Assembly: GCF_001997345.1 (NCBI RefSeq)
Contig: NZ_CP019606.1
Coordinates: 1,612,001-1,676,000, forward strand
Reading direction: 5' to 3'
Length of the DNA stretch: 64,000 bases
Origin: Tessaracoccus aquimaris
GTDB lineage: Bacteria; Actinomycetota; Actinomycetes; Propionibacteriales; Propionibacteriaceae
A program made the translations under genes and the position numbers. Each line of letters starts with the position of its first letter. Position 1 is the first letter of the stretch. Below the pieces are notes generated by a model that was given only the letters and a program-made list of their open reading frames with translations, was not told the origin of the DNA and searched no databases. This document shows positions 1 to 11,141 of the stretch, piece by piece.

Positions 1-405
1 CGGCTGGACACGTCCGCAAGCGAACTGCAGCGCGAATTCGCCGCCCTCGAGGGCGACACGCGTCCCGTCGCGCTGCGGGCCGGCTACCGGATCCCCGCGA
101 GCCAGATGCCGCTCGCTCGCCTCGGCGAGGTGGTGCTGCACCACATGGACCTCGGAAGCCAGTTCTCCACCGCCGACCTCACGCCCGAGATCGCGGTGGC
201 GCTGCTCGCGTTCCACGTCGACCGGATCGGCAGGCGCGACGACTTCCCACCGCTCCGGCTCGTCGCCGACGAGGGCTACGAGGGCTCCGTCGGCCGGTCC
301 GGGATGCCGACGCAGATGAACGGCCCCGCAGGCGACCTGGTCGCATGGCTGGCCCGCGGCACCGAGTCGCCCCGCATCTACCGATCGACGGAGTCGGACG
401 CCTGA
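1..405 (+). CDS. Mycothiol-dependent maleylpyruvate isomerase-family protein, C-terminal part
   Basis: The reading frame is open from the first base, so the start lies outside the window; 134 residues remain before TGA. The visible part has the family's RLGEVVLHHMDLG stretch, whose histidine is the usual metal-ligand region, and near the C-terminus GPAGDLVAWLARG, the typical end of the MDMPI/DinB-like four-helix fold. Family members use mycothiol, the actinobacterial low-molecular-weight thiol, as cofactor for isomerisation or thiol transfer. The real substrate cannot be told from this fragment. Family assignment rests on motif recognition only. Confidence 0.72.
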   Translation, partial: RLDTSASELQREFAALEGDTRPVALRAGYRIPASQMPLARLGEVVLHHMDLGSQFSTADLTPEIAVALLAFHVDRIGRRDDFPPLRLVADEGYEGSVGRSGMPTQMNGPAGDLVAWLARGTESPRIYRSTESDA

Positions 406-507
406 CCTGGGCCTGAAGGATGCCTTGCGCAGCCTGCCCCTCCCGGGAGCCAACCGCCGCGGCATCGCCCAGCAGCGACACGATCGGGCCCGATCGGCCC
501 CTTGTGC

Positions 508-516
508 TGCTAGCCT
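508..516 (+). promoter_or_regulatory. Extended -10 promoter of first 8-Cys membrane protein gene, with upstream palindrome
   Basis: TGC followed by TAGCCT (511-516) forms an extended -10 about 46 bases before the GTG start at 563. A perfect 16-bp palindrome, CGATCGGGCCCGATCG (481-496), covers where a -35 box would lie and could be an operator. Inferred from sequence pattern only. Confidence 0.45.
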
Positions 517-562
517 GCGCGTCGAGCCGCGAGAGGCGGCGTTGACCAGCAGAGGAACAACC

Positions 563-1312
563 GTGACGCAGCCGAACGACCCGACCCCCGACTTCCAGCC
601 GGGCGGAAACCAGCCGAACGACCCGCAGGCTGTTCCCCCGCAGCAGGGCGCCCCCGGCCAGCCCTTCCCCGGCCAGCCTCAGGGCAACCCCGGACAGCCC
701 GACCCGTACGCGCAGCAGGCCCAGGCAGGCGCACAGCCAGGGCAGCAGGCACCGGGCCAGCCCGGTCCTTACCCGCACCCCGGCGTGCAGGCGCCGTCGA
801 AGCCCGGTCCGGTGCGACGCGTGCTGAGCTTCATCGTGATCGCCGCGGTCGTCGGCGTCGGCGGTTTCGCGCTGTACAGCAACTTCGTGAGCAACGCCGC
901 GCTGAAGGCCGGCAACTGCATCGTGATCACCGGTGAGGAGGGCGACCTCGACCACAAGGAGGTCAAGTGCGACGACGACGCCAACTACTCCTACCTGGTC
1001 ACCGAGGTGACCAACGGCGAGGCGGCCTGCGGCGAGGCCGAGGTGCCCTACACCATCTCGTCGAAGGGCAAGTACTCCTCCAAGGAGAAGACGAACAAGA
1101 CCACCTGCCTGATCCCGAACTTCATCGCGGACAAGTGCTACAAGATCGTCGACGACACCATCTGGGACTTCCAGATCGCCGACTGCGCGGGCGCCGACTT
1201 CAAGGTCACGAAGGTCGAGGAGTCCGCCACCGCCAACTGCGAGACCCCCTCTGAGCCGCTGCTCGAGTTCGCCAAGGGCAACCGCAGCTACTGCGGGACG
1301 TTCAACTCCTGA
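563..1312 (+). CDS. Membrane-anchored 8-cysteine extracellular protein, paralogue 1 (LppU/SCO3897-like)
   Basis: GTG start chosen because AGAGGA lies 6 bases upstream and the text before it is non-coding in character; 249 residues. The first ~75 residues are Pro/Gln/Gly-rich and predicted cytoplasmic. One membrane helix follows (VLSFIVIAAVVGVGGFALY, about residues 90-108). The rest is a predicted extracytoplasmic domain with eight cysteines at conserved positions (GNC, VKC, AAC, TTC, DKC, ADC, ANC, SYC), probably four disulfides. It resembles the LppU/SCO3897 family of actinobacterial surface proteins, whose function is not established. The next gene is a paralogue with identical cysteine spacing. 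No enzymatic motif is visible. Confidence 0.7.
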   Translation: MTQPNDPTPDFQPGGNQPNDPQAVPPQQGAPGQPFPGQPQGNPGQPDPYAQQAQAGAQPGQQAPGQPGPYPHPGVQAPSKPGPVRRVLSFIVIAAVVGVGGFALYSNFVSNAALKAGNCIVITGEEGDLDHKEVKCDDDANYSYLVTEVTNGEAACGEAEVPYTISSKGKYSSKEKTNKTTCLIPNFIADKCYKIVDDTIWDFQIADCAGADFKVTKVEESATANCETPSEPLLEFAKGNRSYCGTFNS

Positions 1313-1333
1313 CGCGACGGCGTCACCCTGCCC

Positions 1334-1367
1334 GGACGGGCGGCCCCAGCAACGGGGTCGCCCGTCC
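1334..1367 (+). terminator. Intrinsic hairpin terminator
   Basis: A 14-bp stem (GGACGGGCGGCCCC paired with GGGGTCGCCCGTCC, one G-T pair) with a six-base loop lies 21 bases after the stop of the first paralogue. There is no clear T-tract, as is common in actinomycetes. It separates the two paralogues into independent transcripts. Confidence 0.6.
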
Positions 1368-1431
1368 GTCGCGTCCGGACTGCGCTTCGGCCACTCGACG
1401 ACCGCTTTCTTCCCGCGGACCTGCCGTGACC

Positions 1432-1440
1432 TGCTACCTT
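1432..1440 (+). promoter_or_regulatory. Extended -10 promoter of second 8-Cys membrane protein gene
   Basis: TGC-TACCTT lies 28 bases before the ATG at 1469. It matches the TGC-TAGCCT element in front of the first paralogue, so both genes probably have their own similar promoter. Confidence 0.45.
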
Positions 1441-1468
1441 TCCGCCAGCGTCGAGGACAGGACCGCCC

Positions 1469-2128
1469 ATGACACAGCCTCCAGCCGAGAGAGACGGAGC
1501 TGAGCAGCGTCCGGCTCCCACGCCTTCACCCCCACCGGAACCGGCACCGGGCGCGGCGAACCAGTCACTGCCCCAGCAGCAGCCGTGGCGACCCCCGTCG
1601 AAGCCGTCGACGCCCATGAAGCCCCTGCACAAGTGGCTGATCTGGGGAGTGGCAGGCGCAGTGATCGTCGCGACCCTCGGCCTGGTCGGCTACCGCGCAA
1701 TGCAGCAGGTCGGCGACGAGGCCGCACTGCAGGTCGGCCACTGCCTCGTGCACGGCGAGGGGACCACGGACCTCACGTACCACCGGATCGACTGCAACGA
1801 CGCTTCGCAGTATTCGTACCTCGTGACGGAGTTCAACAAGGGCACCACCTGCGTGGACGACCAGGCCGCGCCGCTCACCGTCACGACCAAGGGTCGGTTC
1901 GGAACGCTGCTGGAGACCACCAGTTGCCTGATCCCCAACTTCCAGGTGGACGGGTGCTACTCCACGGTCGAGGAGGGGAGGCACGAGTACCGGCTGAGCG
2001 ACTGCGCGGCGGCGGAGTTCCGGGTCACTCAGCGTGCGGACGCCGCGTCGATCACGTGCGAGGGTCCCGCCGTCGCCTACGAGTTCCAGAAGGCCGGCCG
2101 CAGTTACTGCCTCGTTCCCGCCGGCTGA
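1469..2128 (+). CDS. Membrane-anchored 8-cysteine extracellular protein, paralogue 2 (LppU/SCO3897-like)
   Basis: 219 residues with the same architecture as the preceding gene: a Pro/Ala/Gln-rich cytoplasmic segment (residues 1-52), one membrane helix ([20 protein letters not shown]) and an extracytoplasmic domain with eight cysteines in the same order and spacing. Shared stretches include YSYLVTE, the TxxCLIPNF segment and GRSYC near the C-terminus. The pair is a tandem duplication that has diverged, with separate promoters and a terminator between. AGGACAG upstream of the ATG is a usable ribosome binding site. Function unknown; a surface-exposed protein or ligand-binding role is an inference. 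Confidence 0.7.
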   Translation: MTQPPAERDGAEQRPAPTPSPPPEPAPGAANQSLPQQQPWRPPSKPSTPMKPLHKWLIWGVAGAVIVATLGLVGYRAMQQVGDEAALQVGHCLVHGEGTTDLTYHRIDCNDASQYSYLVTEFNKGTTCVDDQAAPLTVTTKGRFGTLLETTSCLIPNFQVDGCYSTVEEGRHEYRLSDCAAAEFRVTQRADAASITCEGPAVAYEFQKAGRSYCLVPAG

Positions 2129-2174
2129 GGGTCACCCAAGGGCGAACGGCGACGGTTCTGTCGGAGGGCCGGAC

Positions 2175-2180
2175 TAGGCT
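2175..2180 (+). promoter_or_regulatory. Leaderless -10 box of uvrB
   Basis: TAGGCT ends seven bases before the uvrB ATG at 2188, so transcription should start at or next to the start codon. No Shine-Dalgarno sequence fits in the gap. Confidence 0.6.
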
Positions 2181-2187
2181 TGCGGTC

Positions 2188-4251
2188 ATGCGTCCAGTCG
2201 AGGAACTACAACGCCAGGTGGCCCCGCTCGAGGTCATCTCGGAGTTCACGCCGTCCGGCGATCAGCCGCGCGCCATCGACGAGTTGGAGCACCGCATCGA
2301 GGCGGGCGAGCAGGACGTCGTGCTCCTCGGCGCGACGGGCACGGGCAAGACCGCAACCGTGGCGTGGCTCGCGGAGCGGCTACAGCGACCGATGCTCGTG
2401 ATGCTGCCGAACAAGACCCTTGCCGCCCAGTTCGCCAACGAGTTGCGCGACCTGCTTCCCAACAACGCCATCGAGTACTTCGTCTCCTACTACGACTACT
2501 ACCAGCCCGAGGCGTACCTCCCCCAGACAGACACCTACATCGAGAAGGACTCCTCGCTCAACGAGGAGGTCGAGCGGATGCGGCACGCGGCCACCTCGTC
2601 GCTGCTGACCAGGCGCGACGTGATCGTGGTGGCTACCGTCTCCGCGATCTACGGCCTCGGCACCCCCGAGGAGTACCTGCAGCAGCGCGTCACGCTGCGG
2701 GTCGGCGAGGAGATGGACCGCGACCAGTTGCTTCGCCACCTCGTCGACATCCAGTACGCGCGCAACGACATCGGCGGCGGTCGTGGCACCTTCCGCGTGA
2801 AGGGCGACACCCTCGAGATCTTCCCGATGTACGAGGAGAACGCGCTTCGCGTGGAGTTCTTCGGCGACGAGATCGAACGGATCGCCACGATGCATCCCCT
2901 CACGGGCAACGTGATCCTGGAGGAGGACGAGGCCTACGTCTTCCCAGCGACCCACTACTCCGCGGGCAACGACCGGATGGAGCGGGCCATCGGCAGCATC
3001 GAGACGGAACTGGCCGAGCGGCTCACCGAGTTCGAGCAGGAGGGCAAACTGCTCGAGGCGCAGCGGCTGCGGATGCGCACCAGTTACGACATCGAGATGA
3101 TGCGTCAGATCGGCACCTGCTCGGGCATCGAGAACTACTCGCGCCACATCGACGGTCGCACGGCCGGGTCGGCGCCTTCATGTCTGCTTGACTACTTCCC
3201 CGAGGACTTCGTGCTCGTCGTGGACGAGTCGCACGTGACGATCCCGCAGATCGGCGGCATGTACGAGGGCGACGCGTCCCGCAAGCGCACCCTCGTCGAG
3301 CACGGCTTCCGGTTGCCGTCTGCGATCGACAACCGGCCGCTGAAGTTCGACGAGTTCGTCGACCGGATCGGCCAGACCGTCTACCTGTCCGCCACCCCCG
3401 GCCCCTACGAGATGGACCGGAGCGACGGGTTCGTCGAGCAGATCATCCGCCCGACGGGCCTCGTGGACCCAGAGGTCGTGCTCAAGCCGACCAAGGGCCA
3501 GATCGACGACCTGATGGCGGAGGTCAAGGTGCGGGTCGAGCGCAACGAGCGGGTCCTCGTCACGACGCTGACCAAGAAGATGGCCGAGGACCTCACCGAC
3601 TACCTGATGGATCACGGCATCCGCACCAGGTACCTGCACTCCGACATCGACACCATCCGCCGGATCGAACTGCTGCGCGAACTCCGGCTGGGCGAGTACG
3701 ACGTCCTGGTCGGCATCAACCTGCTGCGCGAGGGCCTGGACCTTCCCGAGGTGAGCCTCGTGGCGATCCTCGACGCGGACAAGGAGGGCTTCCTGCGTTC
3801 GGCGCGCTCCCTCATCCAGACCATCGGCCGAGCCGCCCGAAACGTCGCGGGCCAGGTCCACATGTACGCAGACAAGATCACCGACTCGATGGCGGCCGCC
3901 ATCGATGAGACGAATCGTCGCCGAGCGATCCAGGTCGCCTACAACACCGAACGCGGAATCGACCCGCAGCCGCTGCGTAAGCGCATCGCCGACGTCTCCG
4001 ACATGCTGGCGCGCGAGGACGCCGACACCGACGCCCTGCTCGACTCGGCCAAGAAGGAGACCGGTGGGAAGAGGAAGGGCCTCGACCCGTCCAAGTTGGC
4101 CACCGACGAGCTCACCAAGCTGATCGCGGAGCTGACCGAGCAGATGCACGCCGCGGCCGCCGAACTGCAGTTCGAGGTCGCGGCCAGGCACCGCGACGAG
4201 ATCGCCGACCTGAAGAAGGAGTTGCGCGGAATGATCGAGGCGAACAAGTAG
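2188..4251 (+). CDS. uvrB: UvrABC excinuclease subunit B
   Basis: 687 residues, the usual UvrB length. UvrB receives damaged DNA from UvrA, verifies the lesion and recruits UvrC for incision in nucleotide excision repair. Walker A GATGTGKT is at residues 48-55. The beta-hairpin that clamps the lesion begins at [10 protein letters not shown] (residues 101-110). Helicase motifs such as DESHVT and [10 protein letters not shown] are intact. The C-terminal UVR domain that contacts UvrC is present ([21 protein letters not shown] region). ATG 2188 is chosen because the protein then begins at the family position and a -10 box lies seven bases upstream. It is monocistronic and converges on the antiporter gene with only five bases between stops. 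Confidence 0.97.
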   Translation: MRPVEELQRQVAPLEVISEFTPSGDQPRAIDELEHRIEAGEQDVVLLGATGTGKTATVAWLAERLQRPMLVMLPNKTLAAQFANELRDLLPNNAIEYFVSYYDYYQPEAYLPQTDTYIEKDSSLNEEVERMRHAATSSLLTRRDVIVVATVSAIYGLGTPEEYLQQRVTLRVGEEMDRDQLLRHLVDIQYARNDIGGGRGTFRVKGDTLEIFPMYEENALRVEFFGDEIERIATMHPLTGNVILEEDEAYVFPATHYSAGNDRMERAIGSIETELAERLTEFEQEGKLLEAQRLRMRTSYDIEMMRQIGTCSGIENYSRHIDGRTAGSAPSCLLDYFPEDFVLVVDESHVTIPQIGGMYEGDASRKRTLVEHGFRLPSAIDNRPLKFDEFVDRIGQTVYLSATPGPYEMDRSDGFVEQIIRPTGLVDPEVVLKPTKGQIDDLMAEVKVRVERNERVLVTTLTKKMAEDLTDYLMDHGIRTRYLHSDIDTIRRIELLRELRLGEYDVLVGINLLREGLDLPEVSLVAILDADKEGFLRSARSLIQTIGRAARNVAGQVHMYADKITDSMAAAIDETNRRRAIQVAYNTERGIDPQPLRKRIADVSDMLAREDADTDALLDSAKKETGGKRKGLDPSKLATDELTKLIAELTEQMHAAAAELQFEVAARHRDEIADLKKELRGMIEANK

Positions 4252-4256
4252 TCGGA

Positions 4257-5405
4257 TCAGGCTTGCGCTGGCGACGCGCCGAGGGTTCTTCGTGCCCGCC
4301 CTGCCAGCATCGCGACGCCCACGATGGTCACCACAGCCCCAAGCAGCAGGGCCGACCCCTCGCCCGGGTGCAGCAGCCCTGCCTCCGACCCGAGCGCCAC
4401 CGCGCCCACCGGTACCCCCAGTTGCGCGGCGGTGAGCCCCGCCAACGGCCAAGGCTGTCTGGAAACGACGCCGACCACCGTGTGAAGGATCAGCGCTCCC
4501 AACCCAAGCGAGAGACCCAACAGGATCGCCGCCGGGTGCGAGGCGAGGTTTCGGAGGTCCAGTGAGGCGCCGAGCCACACGAAGAAGATCGGGGCGAAGA
4601 AGCCCTCGCTGATCGCGAAGAGCTGGTGCTGCACCCTGTTGTGTTCCCCGATCGCGGCGAACACCAGCCCGGCGACGAAGCCCGCCAGCATCACAGACAC
4701 CCCCGTGGAAACGGCCACGGCGGCCAGCACGAACAGCACAAGCAGGGTGATCCTGAGCTCAAGCGCGAGGAGACGGCGTTGGCTGAACTCGTGGAGCCGC
4801 TCGGCGCGGCCCTTCCGCCCGGCGAGGAGCAGGATCACGAGCAGCACCGCGCCGGTGACCAGCACCGCGAGGGCACCGATCGCCGCGGACCCGGCCCGCG
4901 TCGGGTTGATCGCGAGCGGAAGCAGCACGATGCAGGCCGCGTCGGCGATCGCGAGCTGAGCCAGGAACTCCAGCGCGTCGTGCCCGCCGAGGTCGGCGCC
5001 CGCCATCGCGGGCAGCACGAGGGAGGCCGAACTCGACGCCAGCAGTACCGCGTACAGCGGGCCGTGGCCGGTTCCGAAGGCCCACGCGAGGCCGAACCCG
5101 GCAGGCACCGACAACACGCCGATCGCGACCGCGCGAGAGGCGCCGCGACCCAGCCCCTTCACCAGTGCCTGATTCCTGATCGGCAAGTGCGCCCCCGCGA
5201 TGAACATCACCAGCGCGAAACCGATCTGCCCCATGAACTCGAACGTCGGGTTGGTGGCATCCAGGACCCTCAGGCCCGTCATGCCGAGCACGATCCCGAC
5301 GCCCAGTTCGCCGACGACCACGGGTAGCCGCAGCCGCCGAGTGGCCGACAGCAGCGGTCCAAGCAGCGCCACGGCGCAGATCAGCGCCAGCAGCGCGAAG
5401 CTCAC
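4257..5405 (-). CDS. Monovalent cation/proton antiporter (CPA2/KefB-like)
   Basis: 382 residues, almost entirely hydrophobic, with about 11-12 predicted membrane helices. The start resembles Na+/H+ exchanger-type proteins (LPVVVGELGVGIVLGMTGL), and a charged AHLPIRNQ loop follows. Members exchange Na+ or K+ for protons across the cytoplasmic membrane. No regulatory TrkA-N/C domain is attached, so this is the short, membrane-only form. GTG start at 5405 overlaps the stop of the upstream small gene by four bases (GTGA), indicating translational coupling. Ion specificity cannot be deduced. Confidence 0.8.
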   Translation of the reverse strand: MSFALLALICAVALLGPLLSATRRLRLPVVVGELGVGIVLGMTGLRVLDATNPTFEFMGQIGFALVMFIAGAHLPIRNQALVKGLGRGASRAVAIGVLSVPAGFGLAWAFGTGHGPLYAVLLASSSASLVLPAMAGADLGGHDALEFLAQLAIADAACIVLLPLAINPTRAGSAAIGALAVLVTGAVLLVILLLAGRKGRAERLHEFSQRRLLALELRITLLVLFVLAAVAVSTGVSVMLAGFVAGLVFAAIGEHNRVQHQLFAISEGFFAPIFFVWLGASLDLRNLASHPAAILLGLSLGLGALILHTVVGVVSRQPWPLAGLTAAQLGVPVGAVALGSEAGLLHPGEGSALLLGAVVTIVGVAMLAGRARRTLGASPAQA

Positions 5406-5614
5406 GGCACCTCCACCAGCGCGGCTGGGATATCGGTGTGTTCGTCGTGGTAGTAGCTGGCGCAGATCCGGTGGTAGCCGTCCGCCACGATGAGCGGGCG
5501 GCCTCGGGTGGCGTCGCCCCGCACCAACAGCACCGGGGACAACGCCTCGCCTCTGCCGACCTCGGCAAGGTCGCTTGCTACGTGTGGGTTTGTGGCAGCA
5601 TCCGGACCACTCAT
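5402..5614 (-). CDS. Small ParB/sulfiredoxin-like domain protein (shortened form)
   Basis: 70 residues, ATG preceded by a strong GGGAGGGAG ribosome binding site. It contains NPHVASDLAEVGRGEALSPV, then VADGYHRICASYY, the pattern of a family of small actinobacterial proteins with a ParB-like (DGxHR) fold. From memory, relatives are about 100 or more residues long, so the N-terminal part seems to be missing here even though the start signal is good. It overlaps the antiporter start by four bases. Function unknown; DGxHR folds can bind nucleotides, but no activity can be assigned. Confidence 0.6.
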   Translation of the reverse strand: MSGPDAATNPHVASDLAEVGRGEALSPVLLVRGDATRGRPLIVADGYHRICASYYHDEHTDIPAALVEVP

Positions 5615-5734
5615 CTGCGACTCCCTCCCAACGGATCCAATTCTGCCCCTCGCGGGCGACCGGGGGACGCGCCGGGTCCCAACCCCCTCCGCGGTCGTCG
5701 CCGCACGGCCGGCGCTCCGGTGCGAGAATGGGTC

Positions 5735-6589
5735 ATGGCTGAGCGTCAGTACCGAGACGACCAGGTTCCCGCCGGACCTGTGAGCTATCGGCACGGCCCG
5801 GACTCCCTGCCGCGCTCCGACGTGGTGCCGGGGCGCTGTCAGGTGCTTGAGGCGAAGGTCCGGGGCGTGACGCACCGCTACCGGGTGCACGTGCCGTTCG
5901 GGTACCGCGATGACGAGCCGGCCGCCCTGATGGTCTTCCTCGACGGCGAGCGCTGCCACGCGCCCGACGGCGAACTCCGCGGTGGGCTGGTGCTGGACAA
6001 TCTGGTCGCTCGCCGGGCGATCCCGATGACGGTCGGGGTCTTCGTCGACCCGGTCGACCGGGCCGCGCAGTACGACGCCTTCGACGCACGGCACGCCGAC
6101 CTCCTGGCCCACGAGATCATCCCGCGGGTCGCGGCGGGCTGGCACCTCGACCGGGAGCCAGCACGGCACGGGATCTGCGGCGTCGGCGCCGGAGGTCACG
6201 CGGCCCTGACTGCTGCCTGGATGCGGCCCGACGTGTTCGGCAAGGCGATCAGCTTCATCGGGAGCTTCACCACCCTTCCCGACGGCAACCCGTACCCCTA
6301 CCTGGTGCGCGAGACGCTGCCCAAGGCCCTCCGGATCCTGATGACGGCCGCCTCGTTCGACACCAACCATGCGAGCGGGCAACTCAACGCGCTCAGCGAG
6401 AACCTCAAGACCGCGGCGGCCTTCGCCGAGACCGGCTACGACTTCCACCTGGTGCTCGGCGACGGCGCCCACAACCTCAACCACGCGGGAGTGCTGCTCC
6501 CCGACGCGCTGCGGTGGCTCTGGCGACCGGAGCCGGGCGAGCCCGAACCGCCGCGAACCGACCCCGTCGCCACCCTCGTCACCTGGTGA
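5735..6589 (+). CDS. Esterase-fold protein lacking the catalytic serine (enterochelin esterase-like)
   Basis: 284 residues of the alpha/beta-hydrolase Esterase (PF00756-like) family. Family landmarks: MVFLDGERC (oxyanion/DG region), GVFVDPVDR, the segment after the nucleophile elbow (IGSFTTLPDGNPYPYLVR) and the histidine region GDGAHNLNHAG followed by LPDALRWLWR. The nucleophile elbow, normally GxSxGG, reads GVGAGG, so Gly151 stands where the serine belongs. The sequence is clear there (GGC) and the frame is intact, so this may be a non-hydrolytic protein. ATG 5735 chosen at the start of homology; a weak -10 (GAGAAT) ends five bases upstream, so a leaderless mRNA is possible. Confidence 0.75.
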   Translation: MAERQYRDDQVPAGPVSYRHGPDSLPRSDVVPGRCQVLEAKVRGVTHRYRVHVPFGYRDDEPAALMVFLDGERCHAPDGELRGGLVLDNLVARRAIPMTVGVFVDPVDRAAQYDAFDARHADLLAHEIIPRVAAGWHLDREPARHGICGVGAGGHAALTAAWMRPDVFGKAISFIGSFTTLPDGNPYPYLVRETLPKALRILMTAASFDTNHASGQLNALSENLKTAAAFAETGYDFHLVLGDGAHNLNHAGVLLPDALRWLWRPEPGEPEPPRTDPVATLVTW

Positions 6590-6594
6590 TCCGC

Positions 6595-6600
6595 TAGGCT
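6595..6600 (+). promoter_or_regulatory. -10 box of the gcvTHP riboswitch transcript
   Basis: TAGGCT lies six bases after the esterase stop. Transcription from it would start at about 6607, just at the 5' side of the first glycine aptamer. Confidence 0.5.
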
Positions 6601-6602
6601 GC

Positions 6603-6766
6603 TCGTGTCGACACGGGAGAACCGGCCTTGCGCCGGTGCCGAAGGAGCAACCGCCCCGGAAACTCTCAGGCCCCAGGACCGTGCCGACGCTGGAACTCTG
6701 GAAAGAGGCCATTGGCCCGCCGAAGGATACGAAGATCTCAGGCAACCGCGACAGAGGGGGCTTAGG
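6603..6766 (+). ncRNA. Tandem glycine riboswitch (gcvT element, two aptamers)
   Basis: Two consecutive gcvT-type aptamers are readable. The first has GGGAGA, GCCGAAGGAGCAAC and GGAAACTCTCAGGC. The second has GGAAAGAGGCC, GCCGAAGGATACGAAGATCT and CAGGCAACCGCGACAGAGG. This is the classic cooperative two-aptamer form that senses glycine and switches on glycine-cleavage genes. Downstream, a GGGTGG-TGA-CCACCC hairpin (6765-6779) and the AGAAGGGG ribosome binding site (6798-6805) form the likely expression platform. No terminator with a T-run is visible, so control of translation initiation is the better guess. Confidence 0.9.
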
Positions 6767-6812
6767 GTGGTGACCACCCGACGGCGCCGCACGCGGCAGA
6801 AGGGGCTTATCA

Positions 6813-7918
6813 ATGGCGAGAACCGCGCTTCATCCACTGCACCGTGAACTGGGTGGCAGGCTCGTCGACTTCGCGGGGTGGGAACTCCCCGTGCAGTTCG
6901 CCGGGATCATCGCAGAACACCACCACACCCGCCAGGCGGCGTCGCTCTTCGACGTCTCGCACATGGGGCAGGTGCTCATCACCCCGACTCCGGCGACCTC
7001 GCCGACGCTGCGGCCGCGCTCGAGAGCCTGATCCCGGCAAGCGCCGCCGGGCTGGCCGAGTCGCGGCAGCGATACGGCCTGATCACCACCGACGACGGCG
7101 GCGTCGTCGACGACCTGATGTTCGCCAACCGGGGCGACCACTTCCTGCTTGTCCTGAACGCGGCACGCACCGACGTCGACCTCGAGCGGCTCCGCGCCTT
7201 GGACGGCGTCACGGTGACCCATCTCGACGACCGCGCGCTGCTGGCGCTCCAGGGCCCGAAGGCCGCCGAGGCCCTCGGCCGCCTGATCGACGGCGTCGCC
7301 GACCTCACCTTCATGGACTCCATCGCCCTCGACTGGGACGGCACAGAGGTGTGGGTGTCGCGCTCCGGCTACACCGGTGAGGACGGCTTCGAGGTCTCGG
7401 TCCCCAACGACCGGGCGATCGAATTCGCCCGCGCGCTGCTCGCCATGGACGAGGTCGCCCCCGCCGGGCTGGGCGCGCGCGACTCGCTGCGTCTCGAGGC
7501 GGGCATGCCGCTGTACGGGCACGAACTGACCGAGGACATCTCCCCCGTCGAGGCGGGCCTCAACTGGGCGATCCCGAAGGTCCGCCGACCCGGCGGTTCG
7601 CGGGCGGGCGGCTACCCCGGCGCCGACATCATCGGTGCCCAACTCGCCGACGGCGCCCCGCGCGAACGGATCGGGTTGCGGATCGACGGAAGGGCTCCAG
7701 TGCGCGAGGGCGCCGCCGTGTTCGCATCCGAGGATGGCGCCGACCCGATCGGCGTCGTCACCTCCGGCGGCTTCGCCGCGACGCTCGGCGCCCCCATCGC
7801 GATGGCGCTTGTCGAGGCCGGCTCAGCCGGCGACCGCGTCTACGCGGAGGTGCGCGGCAAGCGCGTCCCCGCCGACGTCGCACCCCTCCCCTTCGTCGCC
7901 CACAACTACCACCGATAG
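6813..7918 (+). CDS. gcvT: Glycine cleavage system T protein (aminomethyltransferase), frameshifted as sequenced
   Basis: Tetrahydrofolate-dependent aminomethyltransferase that releases ammonia and forms methylene-THF from the lipoyl arm of GcvH. The frame starting at ATG 6813 ([20 protein letters not shown], then [11 protein letters not shown]) breaks at CCCC 6982-6985. The remainder continues in another frame ([15 protein letters not shown] to the stop at 7918). Adding one C to the run gives a continuous protein of 368 residues, the normal size, with [11 protein letters not shown] and [18 protein letters not shown] intact. The break is therefore read as a sequencing under-call. First gene after the riboswitch; AGAAGGGG is its binding site. 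Confidence 0.9.
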
Positions 7919-7928
7919 GGAACCAGAC

Positions 7929-8288
7929 ATGCTGAAGTTCACCACCGAGCACGAATGGCTCGACCCCTCCGGCGAGGACGTCGCGGTCGGCATCACCGAG
8001 CACGCCGCGAGCGAACTGGGCGACATCGTCTTCGTCGAACTCCCCGAGGTCGGCGCGTCCGTGAGCAAGGGCGACGAGGTCGTCGCCATCGACTCCACGA
8101 AGGCCGCCTCCGGCATCACCGCCGCGATCGACGGGGTCATCACCGCCGTCAACGAGGACCTCAACGACGCCCCCGAGACGATCAACGCCGACCCGATGGG
8201 CACCTGGGTGTTCCGGATCGACCCGACCGACCCCGCCCAGCTCGACGAGCTGATGGACGAGGCCGCCTACCGCGAGATGATCGGCTGA
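7929..8288 (+). CDS. gcvH: Glycine cleavage system H protein (lipoyl carrier)
   Basis: 119 residues. It carries the aminomethyl group between GcvP, GcvT and lipoamide dehydrogenase on a lipoylated lysine. That lysine is Lys58 in [10 protein letters not shown]; the flanking residues differ a little from the commonest ESVKAxSD form but match the fold position. The start TEHEWL and the C-terminal GTWVFRIDP are typical. It lies 10 bases after gcvT and four before gcvP in one operon under the glycine riboswitch. Confidence 0.96.
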   Translation: MLKFTTEHEWLDPSGEDVAVGITEHAASELGDIVFVELPEVGASVSKGDEVVAIDSTKAASGITAAIDGVITAVNEDLNDAPETINADPMGTWVFRIDPTDPAQLDELMDEAAYREMIG

Positions 8289-8292
8289 GCCT

Positions 8293-11136
<2,844 letters not shown>

Positions 11137-11141
11137 GGTCC

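Noticed and set aside
6982..6985. Programmed frameshifting in gcvT
   Set aside because: There is no slippery heptamer plus downstream pseudoknot, and ten other genes or sites show the same kind of C/G-run break, so a sequencing cause is simpler.
6813..7031. A separate short 72-residue protein at the start of gcvT
   Set aside because: It is the exact N-terminus of T protein up to VSHMGQVLI, and the rest of GcvT follows in the next frame, so it is one broken gene.
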